From assembly GCF_000332195.1 (NCBI RefSeq), contig NZ_KB235916.1:37176-75539 (forward strand): a stretch of DNA of 38,364 nt. The letters are read 5' to 3'. The position numbers and the translations under genes are program-made. Shown one piece after another: positions 9,319 through 17,481 of this stretch. This DNA is from Pleurocapsa sp. PCC 7319 (GTDB lineage: Bacteria; Cyanobacteriota; Cyanobacteriia; Cyanobacteriales; Xenococcaceae). Position 1 is the first letter of the stretch. Every line of letters begins with the position of its first letter. The notes under the pieces are model-generated. The model ran no database searches and was not told the origin of the DNA. It saw nothing but the letters and a program-made list of their open reading frames with translations.

Positions 9319-10296
9319 ATGAAAAATAATCAAAGTAAGCGCATATCAGCTAAGGATTTATGTGAGGAGCTAAACAAAATATCCCAACAAAAAACATGGA
9401 ATAAATCTACAGCTACACATTTTATTGATCTAATTATTAATCCAGACCGACAATATCAATTAAACAATGATCAAAAAAAAAGCCTAATAGAGTCCATTAA
9501 AAATTGTCCTAAAAATGCTCAGTCTTTTATTCATCTTGGTCTTATCATCGAAAACTTTATGTCTTCAACGGGAATAAGAACTCTAGATGATATTATTCCA
9601 GAAATTACAAACTTTATTAAAGAAAAAAAACTTGAGCTAAAATCTCAAAGTAGAGAAGAGTTACAGAAATTAGAAGGTGATCACTTAGTTAATTGGTTTG
9701 AAAAAGAACTAAATTCCAAACAAGAAAAAGAAAAAATTGATTTTTTGAGAAATTTTCTTGCTTACCTAATTGGCATAAAAAAAACATCAGAATTGACTCG
9801 TCGTGAATTGTCTATTGCAGATCTGCTCAGTGCCAAGAAATCTTCAATTAGCGAAGCCGAACGCTTAATTCGCTTTGAAAGCTACAATCAAATCTTGATA
9901 ACTCAACAGACACATAAAATTAAGCAACTAAATATCAATTTGGCAAAAGAGCAAAAAATTAGTTCTCAAAGACGAAGTAACATAGTTAAACTCGAATTAC
10001 ACTGCCAAGAATTAGAAAAAAAACTAGAAAAAACACACACAAAATTAGAAGAATTACAGGCTAAGTTAGAACAGGAAAAAGTACTTTACAACCAACTAAA
10101 ATCATCTAGTACAGCAAAAATTAGTCAACAGCGAAATTCGGCTTTATCACAAGTTAAAAGTCGTTTAGATCACGAACTAGATAAGTTAGAGCGATTTTTT
10201 AATAGTGATTCTGATTCTTTTCAGTCCAATAGACAGCTAGGCTTGAAGATTATTAACAAGATTAGGGAACAATTATCTATAAGTGACAATATCTAA
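9319..10296 (+). CDS. Coiled-coil protein upstream of Hsp70
   Basis: A 325-residue protein. The N-terminal ~190 residues are helical with many charged residues; residues ~195-290 form a long predicted coiled coil (heptad-like runs such as LEKKLEKTHTKLEELQAKLE). No enzymatic motif was seen. It ends 7 bases before the Hsp70 start, so the two are surely co-transcribed. A role as a nucleotide-exchange or substrate-scaffold factor for the neighbouring Hsp70, in the manner of GrpE, is possible but is not supported by any motif. Confidence 0.55.
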   Translation: MKNNQSKRISAKDLCEELNKISQQKTWNKSTATHFIDLIINPDRQYQLNNDQKKSLIESIKNCPKNAQSFIHLGLIIENFMSSTGIRTLDDIIPEITNFIKEKKLELKSQSREELQKLEGDHLVNWFEKELNSKQEKEKIDFLRNFLAYLIGIKKTSELTRRELSIADLLSAKKSSISEAERLIRFESYNQILITQQTHKIKQLNINLAKEQKISSQRRSNIVKLELHCQELEKKLEKTHTKLEELQAKLEQEKVLYNQLKSSSTAKISQQRNSALSQVKSRLDHELDKLERFFNSDSDSFQSNRQLGLKIINKIREQLSISDNI

Positions 10297-10303
10297 ATAA
10301 TTT

Positions 10304-10927
10304 ATGCTTGGATTTGGAATTGACTTTGGTACAACTAACTCAGTAGCTGCTGTCTTTGATGGTAGAGAACTAACTTCTTTCGTTGATAATAATGGTCGTC
10401 CCCATCCATCCGTACTTTGGTTTAGAGGTAGTGAAAAACCAATTATTGGGCGTAAAGCCAAAGACAAGCTTAGAGATTTTGGCAATATACCAGGAAATCA
10501 ATTTATTAAGTCAATCAAAAGCCAAATTAAACAAGAAACAGAGATAGAAATATTTGGCAAAAATTATCATACTTGGCAAGTGGCAAGCGAAATATTTAGC
10601 TTTCTAAAAGAAGATGCCGTGAGAGGATACCCAGACTATCCAGAGATTAAAGAAGCAGTTATTACTATTCCTTTGTATTTCAATGGACAACAACGAAAAG
10701 CCATTCGCAAAGCTGCTGATAATGCTAACATCTTTGTCAAAAGTTTTATTCACGAACCATTTGCTGCTGTAATTGGCTATCTATTTTCCAACTCAAATTC
10801 AATAGAGAACCTCAAAACTGTCAAAGAAAACATTTTGGTTTTTGACTGGGGTGGTGGAACTTTAGATATAACTTTGGTCAAGCTAGATTCTGGAACTATA
10901 TCTGAGGTTAGGGCGAACGCATCTTAA
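10304..10927 (+). pseudogene. Hsp70/DnaK-like ATPase, truncated by ISAs1 insertion
   Basis: The first ~200 residues of an Hsp70 nucleotide-binding domain. They include phosphate-1 loop IDFGTTNS (near residue 5), the connect region VITIPLYFNGQQRKAIRKAA (near 120), HEPFAAVIGYLF, and phosphate-2 motif FDWGGGTLDITLV near 185. Full Hsp70 proteins run ~550-650 residues, so half of the ATPase domain and all of the substrate domain are missing. The frame crosses into the IS at 10909 and stops in its terminal repeat, with RANAS as the last residues. The missing 3' part is not found on the other side of the IS, nor anywhere else in the window. The operon is therefore probably inactive, unless another Hsp70 substitutes. 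Confidence 0.85.
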
Positions 10928-10965
10928 TCGTGATAAAAAAGGAGTTAGGATAAAGATATTAAAAT

Positions 10966-10984
10966 CAACTTATCTGATAAGTTG
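10966..10984 (-). terminator. Hairpin downstream of IS transposase (copy 1)
   Basis: CAACTTATC-T-GATAAGTTG is a near-perfect palindrome ~130 bases past the transposase stop. The same hairpin is kept in copy 2 (34488-34506) and the left-edge remnant (140-158). It is likely a terminator or an element-internal structural site. Confidence 0.45.
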
Positions 10985-11119
10985 AAATAAGCCTAAATAA
11001 CCCTTATATAAGAGAAAAAAAGGTGTATAAAGCTAATTTTGGCAGCTCAAAATTATGCTTGATTCTCCACTTGCTCAAACAAGCATTTCAACCAAAAAAT
11101 GAGAGATGATTGCGGGTTC

Positions 11120-12247
11120 TTAAAGACCTAAAACTTTAGCCAAATATTGATTATCCCAAGCTGCCTTGAGTCTTTTATTAGCTACACCAACCTTGGCAGT
11201 CTTTTCCCTCGATAAAAGATTCAAAGCCATCTTTCTCAATTGGGATAGGTTTTCGGGGGCATGGTCGGAGTGGACTGGAGAATCATCCTCTTTAAAAGCT
11301 ACGTCTAAGACCCAATGGACATTGTTCTCCACACCCCAATGACTGCGTACAGCATGAGCTAGTACTTGAGCATTACTGCTAAAACTGTTGAGATAATATC
11401 GTCTATTCGTTGTTGTTTCGCCATCGACTTTTCTGACAGATTCGATTAAGCCAATGCTTTGCAGACCAGACCATTTCGACTCATCAAAGAACAATTCTGT
11501 GACTGGCATTGTCCAATGACGACGTATTTCCGTTCTTCCATGACCCTTTTCGATAGTGCGATGGAAATCATGCTCTACCTCTGACCAATCACTCTCTTCT
11601 GCTTGGTCAAATAAATTTACTACCTCCTGGAAAAGATTTGGCTGATTTTCTTTCAATGCCAGACAATAATCAGCACCGTTATCTTGAATCAACTTAGCTA
11701 TCTTCGTCTGAGTCCCCATCGCATCTATAGTTACTAAGCATCCACATAGTTCTAATACCTCGATTAATTCTGGGATTGCTGTAATCTCATTGGATTTATT
11801 CTTTACCTTTGTCTGACCTAGAACCAATCTTTGTTCTGTTGCCCATGCGTTGACTATATGAATCGCTTTTTTCCCTTTGCTCTTAGAGCCAGAATGTTTA
11901 GCCGTTTTGCCATCAATACTGATTATCTCTCCTGGAATTAGTTCTGATATTGATTTGACCCAATCTCGAAAACATTGTTCAAATTCTTTTGGGTCAATTC
12001 TCGCAAATACCCTCGAAATGGTGTCATGAGAAGGAATACCATTTGGTAGTTCCAAAAACTGCTGTAACCATTCTTCTTTGGCATTTCCGTATTGTTCCAT
12101 TGCTACCCAATTATCGGCACCGCACAGCATTCCACAGATTGCAATAGCTAGAATATCGATTAGTTTATGGTCTTTGGTTCTGTCTATTCTGGGGTCGGTC
12201 AAATTGGTAAAATGATCTAACAAAGTAATCTTTGGCTTTAGCTTCAT
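11120..12247 (-). CDS. ISAs1-family transposase, copy 1
   Basis: A 375-residue DDE transposase identical in sequence to the copy at 33225-34352. Features: the DHFTNLTDPRIDR N-terminal motif, ISIDGKTAKHS carrying the first catalytic Asp near residue 113, VTIDAMGTQ near 173 carrying the second, and the C-terminal HWGVENNVHWVLDVAFKED signature carrying the catalytic Glu. Length is normal for the family and the frame is intact, so it should be active. The start has a good ribosome-binding site (AAGGGAG, 2 bases before ATG). Confidence 0.95.
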   Translation of the reverse strand: MKLKPKITLLDHFTNLTDPRIDRTKDHKLIDILAIAICGMLCGADNWVAMEQYGNAKEEWLQQFLELPNGIPSHDTISRVFARIDPKEFEQCFRDWVKSISELIPGEIISIDGKTAKHSGSKSKGKKAIHIVNAWATEQRLVLGQTKVKNKSNEITAIPELIEVLELCGCLVTIDAMGTQTKIAKLIQDNGADYCLALKENQPNLFQEVVNLFDQAEESDWSEVEHDFHRTIEKGHGRTEIRRHWTMPVTELFFDESKWSGLQSIGLIESVRKVDGETTTNRRYYLNSFSSNAQVLAHAVRSHWGVENNVHWVLDVAFKEDDSPVHSDHAPENLSQLRKMALNLLSREKTAKVGVANKRLKAAWDNQYLAKVLGL

Positions 12248-12322
12248 TCTCCCTTAGTTACGCTCTAGTTTCATACCAAATTAATTTATCATTTTCACTC
12301 AATTTAAGATGCGTTTGCCCTA

Positions 12323-12705
12323 CTCTTGTGTATCGCGCTAAAAAGTGGGTCATCATCAGTATATCGACCTCTTTTACACAGGCAAAGATTGATTGCTGCG
12401 ATCGCACTTTTACCCAAACCAATTGTCTCAGGTTGTCCGATCTTCCCCTTGCCCGTAATTACTAATTCACCTGTACTATGATAAAAATCACATACATCGC
12501 AATTGACCACCTCAGATCGTCTTAACGCATTACCTCACATCAAAAGTAAGATTGCGCGAGATCGCGCAGCGAGCTGGCTTCGCCAATCGCGTACACCTTT
12601 GATGGTATCGAGTAGGCTATCGTATCCCGCACTTGGGGCTAATCTATTGCGAGGTAGTAAGGGTATTAAGTTATTGAATCTGGGTTGAGAGTTAACAATT
12701 TCCAT
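12323..12705 (-). pseudogene. Tyrosine recombinase (phage integrase family) fragment
   Basis: Reading the minus strand from ATG at 12705 gives a recombinase-like sequence (RFNNLIPLLPRNRLAPSAGY, then SRAILLLM-stop-GNALRRSEVVNCDV, then ELVITGKGKIGQPE). The in-frame TGA sits where related proteins usually have a residue before the GxALRxSE arginine motif. The frame then runs into the ISAs1 element, so the C-terminal HxxR/Tyr half is lost. A 30-codon open stretch just upstream (12801-12709) ends 3 bases before this start and may be the tail of another lost gene. Recombinase identity is fairly sure; it is clearly dead. Confidence 0.75.
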
Positions 12706-12831
12706 AACTCAATACGTAATGAAAAACTCCATTTCTACCTCTTGTTGTAAGACCACTTCTGGTTTCTGTTCCACAATCCCAGAGCGTAATTGGGAAGCCA
12801 TCTGCTGAGTATCATCTTTTGTCAGTCAATC

Positions 12832-13080
12832 AGGCTAGAACCTTTTGGAATCAAACATTATTGTACGGATGGATTAGGAGCATATCGAAGACATTTGCCT
12901 GAAGATAGACATGAAATTAGCAAAAAGAAAACTCAGAGAATTGAACAAAAACATATTCGATTACGAACTAGAATCAAAAGATTACAGAGGAAGACAATTT
13001 GCTTCTCTAAGACTGAAGAAATGTACGATCTAGTGATTGGATTATTTATCAATAAATATGAGTTTGGATTAAGTCTTTAA
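12832..13080 (+). pseudogene. IS1-family transposase, C-terminal fragment
   Basis: The encoded tail contains HYCTDGLGAYRRHLPEDRH, KKKTQRIEQKHIRLRTRIKR and RLQRKTICFSKTEEMYDLVI, which match the C-terminal catalytic part of IS1-family transposases (YxTDxxxxY, QxIE, LxRKTxxxSKxxEM). The N-terminal zinc-binding and helix-turn-helix part is missing, and upstream sequence belongs to the recombinase debris. It is a degraded element just before the peptide-pathway operon. Confidence 0.75.
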
Positions 13081-13150
13081 ACACAAAAAATTCTCTTCCA
13101 ATTAACCCGTTTTTAACCTTTATCTTGTGTTGAATATTATCCATTTGCTG

Positions 13151-13197
13151 TCACAAGACCTATTTAGTTGATTTACACTTATTCACAACTCTTGTGA
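13151..13197. promoter_or_regulatory. TCACAA inverted-repeat cluster upstream of the RiPP-like operon
   Basis: TCACAAGA at 13151-13158 and TCTTGTGA at 13190-13197 form an 8-bp inverted repeat. A third half-site makes a compact palindrome, TCACAA-CTC-TTGTGA (13183-13197). It lies ~130 bases before the first gene of the operon in a 249-base gap (13081-13329) with no other gene. It is a plausible operator; no convincing -35/-10 pair was fixed. Confidence 0.4.
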
Positions 13198-13329
13198 TTT
13201 ATTAACTCTATTCCCAGAATATTTATGATAAACATGTTAAATGAGCTATTAAAATAAGCTATTAATTTAACACCGATCAACTCTTAGTTAGCTTTGCTAG
13301 TTAACTCCAATTATTCAGGAGAAAAATCA

Positions 13330-13626
13330 ATGAGTGAAGGAAATGACCGTTTGTCTGAATTGGAAGAACTCGACGTTATTGAAGCACGTGAATTAAATGT
13401 TGGGAATTCATTTCATGCTTTTCGTTTCAAAGCTGTAGAGCCCGTCGATGAGGTTACTCGTAGCTTAATAGATAAAGCTGCAGCTACTCTAGGTATGACT
13501 TATGAGCAATTTTCAGAAATGGTTGATAATGAAGCTGTTGAAGACAATCCTCATGCAAATTTCGCTCGCGGAGTGCTTTCATCAGTAAGGACACTTGCAG
13601 CTCTTCAGCTTAAGTTGCGTGAATAA
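13330..13626 (+). CDS. Candidate RiPP precursor peptide (98 aa, Cys-free)
   Basis: A 98-residue acidic, helical protein beginning MSEGNDRLSELEELDVIEA and ending TLAALQLKLRE. It has a strong ribosome-binding site (AGGAG at 13317-13321, 8 bases before ATG), which is why I reject the longer in-frame start at 13294. It is the first gene of the operon, and its stop overlaps the likely GTG start of the radical SAM gene. Size and position fit a precursor with a leader, and the C-terminal part contains Arg, Asn, His and Asp residues that the downstream enzymes could modify. It has no Cys and no clear leader-cleavage motif such as GG. It could instead be a small accessory or recognition protein. I do not recognise its family. 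Confidence 0.55.
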   Translation: MSEGNDRLSELEELDVIEARELNVGNSFHAFRFKAVEPVDEVTRSLIDKAAATLGMTYEQFSEMVDNEAVEDNPHANFARGVLSSVRTLAALQLKLRE

Positions 13627-15643
13627 GAAAACTGACATATTACTAATTTTCCCTCCAATTACTGAAGCTCGGCTTTTTCCGTATTTAAGTTTACCATGCC
13701 TAACAGCTTATTTAAGGAAGAAGGGATTTCTAGTAGCCCAACGAGATTTAAATATCGAGTTGGGCTATGCATTGTTTGATGCTGAAATATTAAAAGGATA
13801 TGTTGATTCTATTCAAAAAGATAATACAAGGAAACAAGAGCTTAAATGGCAATTTCGAATGGAGATGGGGGCTTTTCTCCAAGCTAGACATTCTGAACTA
13901 GTTCTTGCTCTAGAAGAGAAAAAACATCCTCAATTGGATATGGGAGCAGTAGTTCGTTTCATCCGACAAGGAATCGATCTGTTGATTGAAGAATCAGCAT
14001 ATATGAATCCGCCATCTACTATTTCAGATTTATTTAAAGGGGCATTATCTTTAATTAAAGGTACCAAATTGACTGACTTGGTTTCCACAAAAACTGAAGC
14101 TCTTGTGGAAGAGGCGATTAAGTCTTTAAAGCCACGCATTGTAAGTATCTCGATTCCGTTTTATAGTCAGCTCTTTCCTAGTATTCATATAGCTGGATTT
14201 ATCAAAAAATCATGGTCTGACTGTTTAATTGTGTTAGGTGGCCCGCAAATAATGCTGCGTTACGAGGAGTTAGCAACAATACCTGGCATATCCTCTATCG
14301 TCGATGGCCTTGCAATTGGAGCAGGAGAAAAAACTCTGGAAATCCTATTGAATGTTTGTCGAGGATGCTCAGTTCCCGCTGAAGTGCCAGACTTTGTATG
14401 GACCAAACAACCTTTTCAGAATAAAATCCAACGAGTTGAAAGAATACCTCTTAACGAACTGCCAGTACCTGACTTTTCAGATCTACCTCTATGCAAGTAT
14501 TTATCCGAAGAGGTTCAACTACCGCTCATTACCTGCATCGGTTGTTATTGGGGAAAATGTTGTTTTTGCTCCTATGGAAATCGCTATTACTGGGAGAAAT
14601 CATATGAGGAAATTTCATCAGAAACCTTAGCAAATCATTGCCTTGAATTGATTAAAAAATATAATGTTAAGAGAATAAATTTTGTAGATGAAAATACAAA
14701 TCTGAAGCTTGTTCTTGCTGCTGTAAAGCTGGTTGAGAAAAATGGAGAAAGGATCAGATTTTCTACTCGCAATCGATTGGACTCAGTGCTCCTTGATTTC
14801 AACTTCTGCTCAGAGCTGGCTAAAAGGGGGTGTGTGCTTATGTCAGCTGGCTATGAAACAAATTCACAACGGCTTCTCAATCTCATGAACAAAGGTATTA
14901 AGGCATCAAATTACCAAAAAATTATTAACAACTTGCATAGAGTTGGTATTCCTCTTCGGCTTTCGGTAATGGGTGGACTCTTCGATGAAACTGCTGAAGA
15001 GGTTCGAGCATCAGTTGCATTTCTTAAAAAGAATTCAAATAAGATTGGTATTGATGTGATGCAAATGCTCGTGGCTGAACCTAAGACATTTTTGGAAAAA
15101 AATCCTGAACAATATAAGTTAGCGCTTTCGAATCATGAAGAGCTTCGTGGCAATAAGCTACTTAATTTTTGTCTGGGTAGAATGGGCAGAAAGATACTCT
15201 ATAATAACGGTGATACCTTTAATGAAAGGCTCGAAGAATTCCTCTCATTCTATTATAAAGTTGATCCGCAGATGAATGATGAGTTATACCCACCTTTACG
15301 CAATAAAAAACAAGGTCAACCATTTTCTCAGGCGGAAAAACTCAAAAAAAATAAATCGCTATTAAAAGAGGAACATGAAGAGAGTAAGAATCTCCAAGGT
15401 CTTATTCTTCTTTTGAAACCTTGGATAAGAGTCATTTCATTAGAGATTGAAGAAATAACTCGTCAAATGCTTATTGATCTATTGTGGCAGAAGTATTATC
15501 TTCTACCTTCAACAGTTGGTTTTGACAGAAGAAAGAATGTACTCTTTACTGATAGTTCAGGAAAGGGTAATCCAGTCTTGTTACAGTTAGAGTCCCTAGA
15601 CACAGGACAGATATGCAAAGGGAGAAAATCTGATGTTGATTGA
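13619..15643 (+). CDS. B12-binding radical SAM protein
   Basis: About 674 residues. The N-terminal part is a cobalamin-binding Rossmann fold (DILLIFPPITEAR; VSISIPFYSQLFPSIHIAGF; LIVLGGPQIMLRYEELA; GAGEKTLEILL). The radical SAM core follows, with cysteines in CIGCYWGKCCFC near residue 305. This is the variant with an aromatic WG insert and a CxFC ending, similar to the CWWG...CxFC form seen in RiPP-maturation B12 enzymes. The C-terminal ~90 residues (LKPWIRVISLEIEE on) are a separate small domain. Such enzymes often C-methylate peptides or make C-C links. The GTG at 13619 overlaps the previous gene's stop by 8 bases; a TTG at 13595 is the alternative start. The 3' end overlaps the MNIO gene by 11 bases. 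Confidence 0.85.
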   Translation: MNKKTDILLIFPPITEARLFPYLSLPCLTAYLRKKGFLVAQRDLNIELGYALFDAEILKGYVDSIQKDNTRKQELKWQFRMEMGAFLQARHSELVLALEEKKHPQLDMGAVVRFIRQGIDLLIEESAYMNPPSTISDLFKGALSLIKGTKLTDLVSTKTEALVEEAIKSLKPRIVSISIPFYSQLFPSIHIAGFIKKSWSDCLIVLGGPQIMLRYEELATIPGISSIVDGLAIGAGEKTLEILLNVCRGCSVPAEVPDFVWTKQPFQNKIQRVERIPLNELPVPDFSDLPLCKYLSEEVQLPLITCIGCYWGKCCFCSYGNRYYWEKSYEEISSETLANHCLELIKKYNVKRINFVDENTNLKLVLAAVKLVEKNGERIRFSTRNRLDSVLLDFNFCSELAKRGCVLMSAGYETNSQRLLNLMNKGIKASNYQKIINNLHRVGIPLRLSVMGGLFDETAEEVRASVAFLKKNSNKIGIDVMQMLVAEPKTFLEKNPEQYKLALSNHEELRGNKLLNFCLGRMGRKILYNNGDTFNERLEEFLSFYYKVDPQMNDELYPPLRNKKQGQPFSQAEKLKKNKSLLKEEHEESKNLQGLILLLKPWIRVISLEIEEITRQMLIDLLWQKYYLLPSTVGFDRRKNVLFTDSSGKGNPVLLQLESLDTGQICKGRKSDVD

Positions 15644-16601
15644 TAGATTTCCTTTAATAACCAAAAGGTTGGGGCTCGGTATGGGATTAGACATGCCTTG
15701 GAGTCGTTATTCTAAAGGTTTTAGATTTAATTCTGATGCTGGAGATTCAATTTCCGATGAACTCAAACATTTTTTTAACCTCTATCGTCAAGACTTCAAT
15801 TATATCTTTTTGGCATTTCAGCCTCGAGGTCGCAGTTTGTTACACGCTGAAGACTATTTTGCTGCTTACGATCAGTTTTTCTCAACTTTTGAACATGGCC
15901 ATCAACGAGTACGAGCATTGCATCACACACTATTGAACTTAGGAAGTATAGAGCACTATGACAAAGCACAGATTGTAGAGTTTACCAATCTCTTGATTAA
16001 TCGCTACCAGTTCATGTGGATAGTCGAGGATTTAGGTATCTGGTCTTTGCACGGCAAATCTTTACCATATCCACTACCTCCATTCCTCACTCAGGATGGA
16101 CTTAATTCTTGCATTGAGAATGTTAAAACTTATCAAAACGAACTTCATGTTCCACTTTGCGTTGAGTTTCCTGGATTCACAGAAGGAAATTCGTTTTACA
16201 TTGGCGATTTGGATGCCTTCGATTTCTTTGCAGAAGTGTCTCGTGCTACAGGTTGCCCTGTAACTATCGATGTTGGGCATATACTAAGCTATCAATGGTT
16301 ACATGGAAGATATGGTAAGCGTCAAATAGAGGGACTTGAGCGTCTTCCACTCGATCACTGTTTCGAGTTACATCTTTCTGGCTGCAGTATTGTTAATGGC
16401 AAATTCAGAGATTTACATAACGGTATCCTTATGGACGAGCAACTCGAGGTTCTCGAGTATCTCCTCGATAATTGTCCTAATCTTAAAGCAGTAACTTATG
16501 AAGACCCACGTTTTACTCGAGATGGTTATATTATCCCTCGCGCACAGAAAAACTATGAAATCCTTAAGATGACAGTAGCTGATTGGGCGGAGACACTATG
16601 A
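15633..16601 (+). CDS. DUF692 multinuclear iron oxygenase (MNIO, MbnB-like)
   Basis: A 322-residue TIM-barrel protein of the DUF692/MNIO family, whose members use two or three iron atoms and O2 to rearrange peptide residues (methanobactin MbnB and relatives). Family landmarks in order: LGLGMGLDMP near residue 14, YQFMWIVEDLGIW near 128, LCVEFPGF near 175, VTIDVGHILSYQWLHG near 210, FELHLSG near 246, RDLHNG near 259, and VTYEDPRF near 287. Several positions differ from the common MNIO consensus (VEDLG where SEHLS is usual; EFPG where ENP is usual), suggesting a divergent subgroup. The start has GGAG 8 bases upstream. It overlaps the radical SAM gene before it and, by ATGA, the gene after it. 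Confidence 0.85.
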   Translation: MLIDRFPLITKRLGLGMGLDMPWSRYSKGFRFNSDAGDSISDELKHFFNLYRQDFNYIFLAFQPRGRSLLHAEDYFAAYDQFFSTFEHGHQRVRALHHTLLNLGSIEHYDKAQIVEFTNLLINRYQFMWIVEDLGIWSLHGKSLPYPLPPFLTQDGLNSCIENVKTYQNELHVPLCVEFPGFTEGNSFYIGDLDAFDFFAEVSRATGCPVTIDVGHILSYQWLHGRYGKRQIEGLERLPLDHCFELHLSGCSIVNGKFRDLHNGILMDEQLEVLEYLLDNCPNLKAVTYEDPRFTRDGYIIPRAQKNYEILKMTVADWAETL

Positions 16602-17476
16602 TTCAAAAAGTAATTTCAAAAAACAAATCAAATTCTTCAAAGGCTGTTATAAGTAGCGAAAATATCAAATACCTTGAACTACCTGAAGTACTCTATCAGC
16701 TAATTTATCATCACTCATTCAGGAAACAATTTTTGAAAAACGAATGGAGCAATCTTCCAATTAAACCTTCTGATAAAGAACATTTAAGTCATATTGATAC
16801 ACGAGAACTTGTAAAAATGTCAAATCAGATTTGCCGTGAGTTACTTTATGGCAAGGAATTTGGGAAGTCTGGGTTAATTCAATATTTTTCGAATACATTT
16901 AAATGCTTATCTGCCTATGGTCAGAACGCTAAGTTTATAGTCCAAGATTTCATGGAATCAGAAGCTTTTCGTGATAGCAGAGATGTAGAGTTTGCCGGGC
17001 AAGGGATATCTCTTGAAGAAGCGTTCTACCTATATTTATCTCAGAATAGAATTTTTATGTCTGCCACTAAGAAAAACCGATTTTGGTTACAACATGATTT
17101 TCTTAAGTCATTATTATCTTTATTAGTTATTAATCAAGAACCGAACTTTAGAGTATTGTCTTCATTGATTCAGCAAAATAGTGTTTGCTACTATTCCCTA
17201 CCTCTTTATCCATCTTCATTCGTATCTCTCATACATCCAAAGCTTCTCAACAAGTCTAATGATAATCATAAAGTGTGTTTTTTATATGCCGCATCTTCTG
17301 ATACATTTGTTTCGGGACCAATTCACGAAGTAGCCAGGGATATGCTTGCGTTAAATGATATTGCCTCAATTTATAGTGAAGGCATCAATCTCGCCAAGAA
17401 GTTCAATATTACTTTTAACGATATTTTATACTTAGCGAAGAAATTGACAACTCTTGGACTCTTAAAAGACAATTGA
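16598..17476 (+). CDS. Unknown protein, probable MNIO partner
   Basis: A 292-residue protein that I do not recognise. The ATG at 16598 overlaps the MNIO stop (ATGA), with GGAG upstream, so it is translationally coupled; the in-frame start at 16583 adds only five residues. The N-terminal half is helical and resembles in style the small helical partners (MbnC-like or DUF2063-like) that bind the leader peptide for MNIO enzymes. The last ~50 residues (MLALNDIASI ... LTTLGLL) look like a winged-helix or RiPP-recognition-element fold. Assignment as MNIO partner or leader-recognition protein rests mainly on its position directly behind the MNIO gene. No metal or catalytic motif was seen. Confidence 0.45.
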   Translation: MIQKVISKNKSNSSKAVISSENIKYLELPEVLYQLIYHHSFRKQFLKNEWSNLPIKPSDKEHLSHIDTRELVKMSNQICRELLYGKEFGKSGLIQYFSNTFKCLSAYGQNAKFIVQDFMESEAFRDSRDVEFAGQGISLEEAFYLYLSQNRIFMSATKKNRFWLQHDFLKSLLSLLVINQEPNFRVLSSLIQQNSVCYYSLPLYPSSFVSLIHPKLLNKSNDNHKVCFLYAASSDTFVSGPIHEVARDMLALNDIASIYSEGINLAKKFNITFNDILYLAKKLTTLGLLKDN

Positions 17477-17481
17477 ATTCT

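Larger units (their letters stand above)
10909..12322 (-). mobile_element. Complete ISAs1-family insertion sequence, copy 1
   Basis: A 1414-bp element bounded by TAGGGCRAACGCATCTTAA-type terminal inverted repeats (start GGGCGAACGC at 10911, end GCGTTTGCCC at 12320). It encodes one transposase on the minus strand. It appears identical to copy 2 at 33150-34563 wherever I compared them, but lies in the opposite orientation. No target-site duplication is seen: the left flank is Hsp70 coding sequence and the right flank is a recombinase pseudogene, so adjacent DNA has been deleted or rearranged. Confidence 0.9.
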
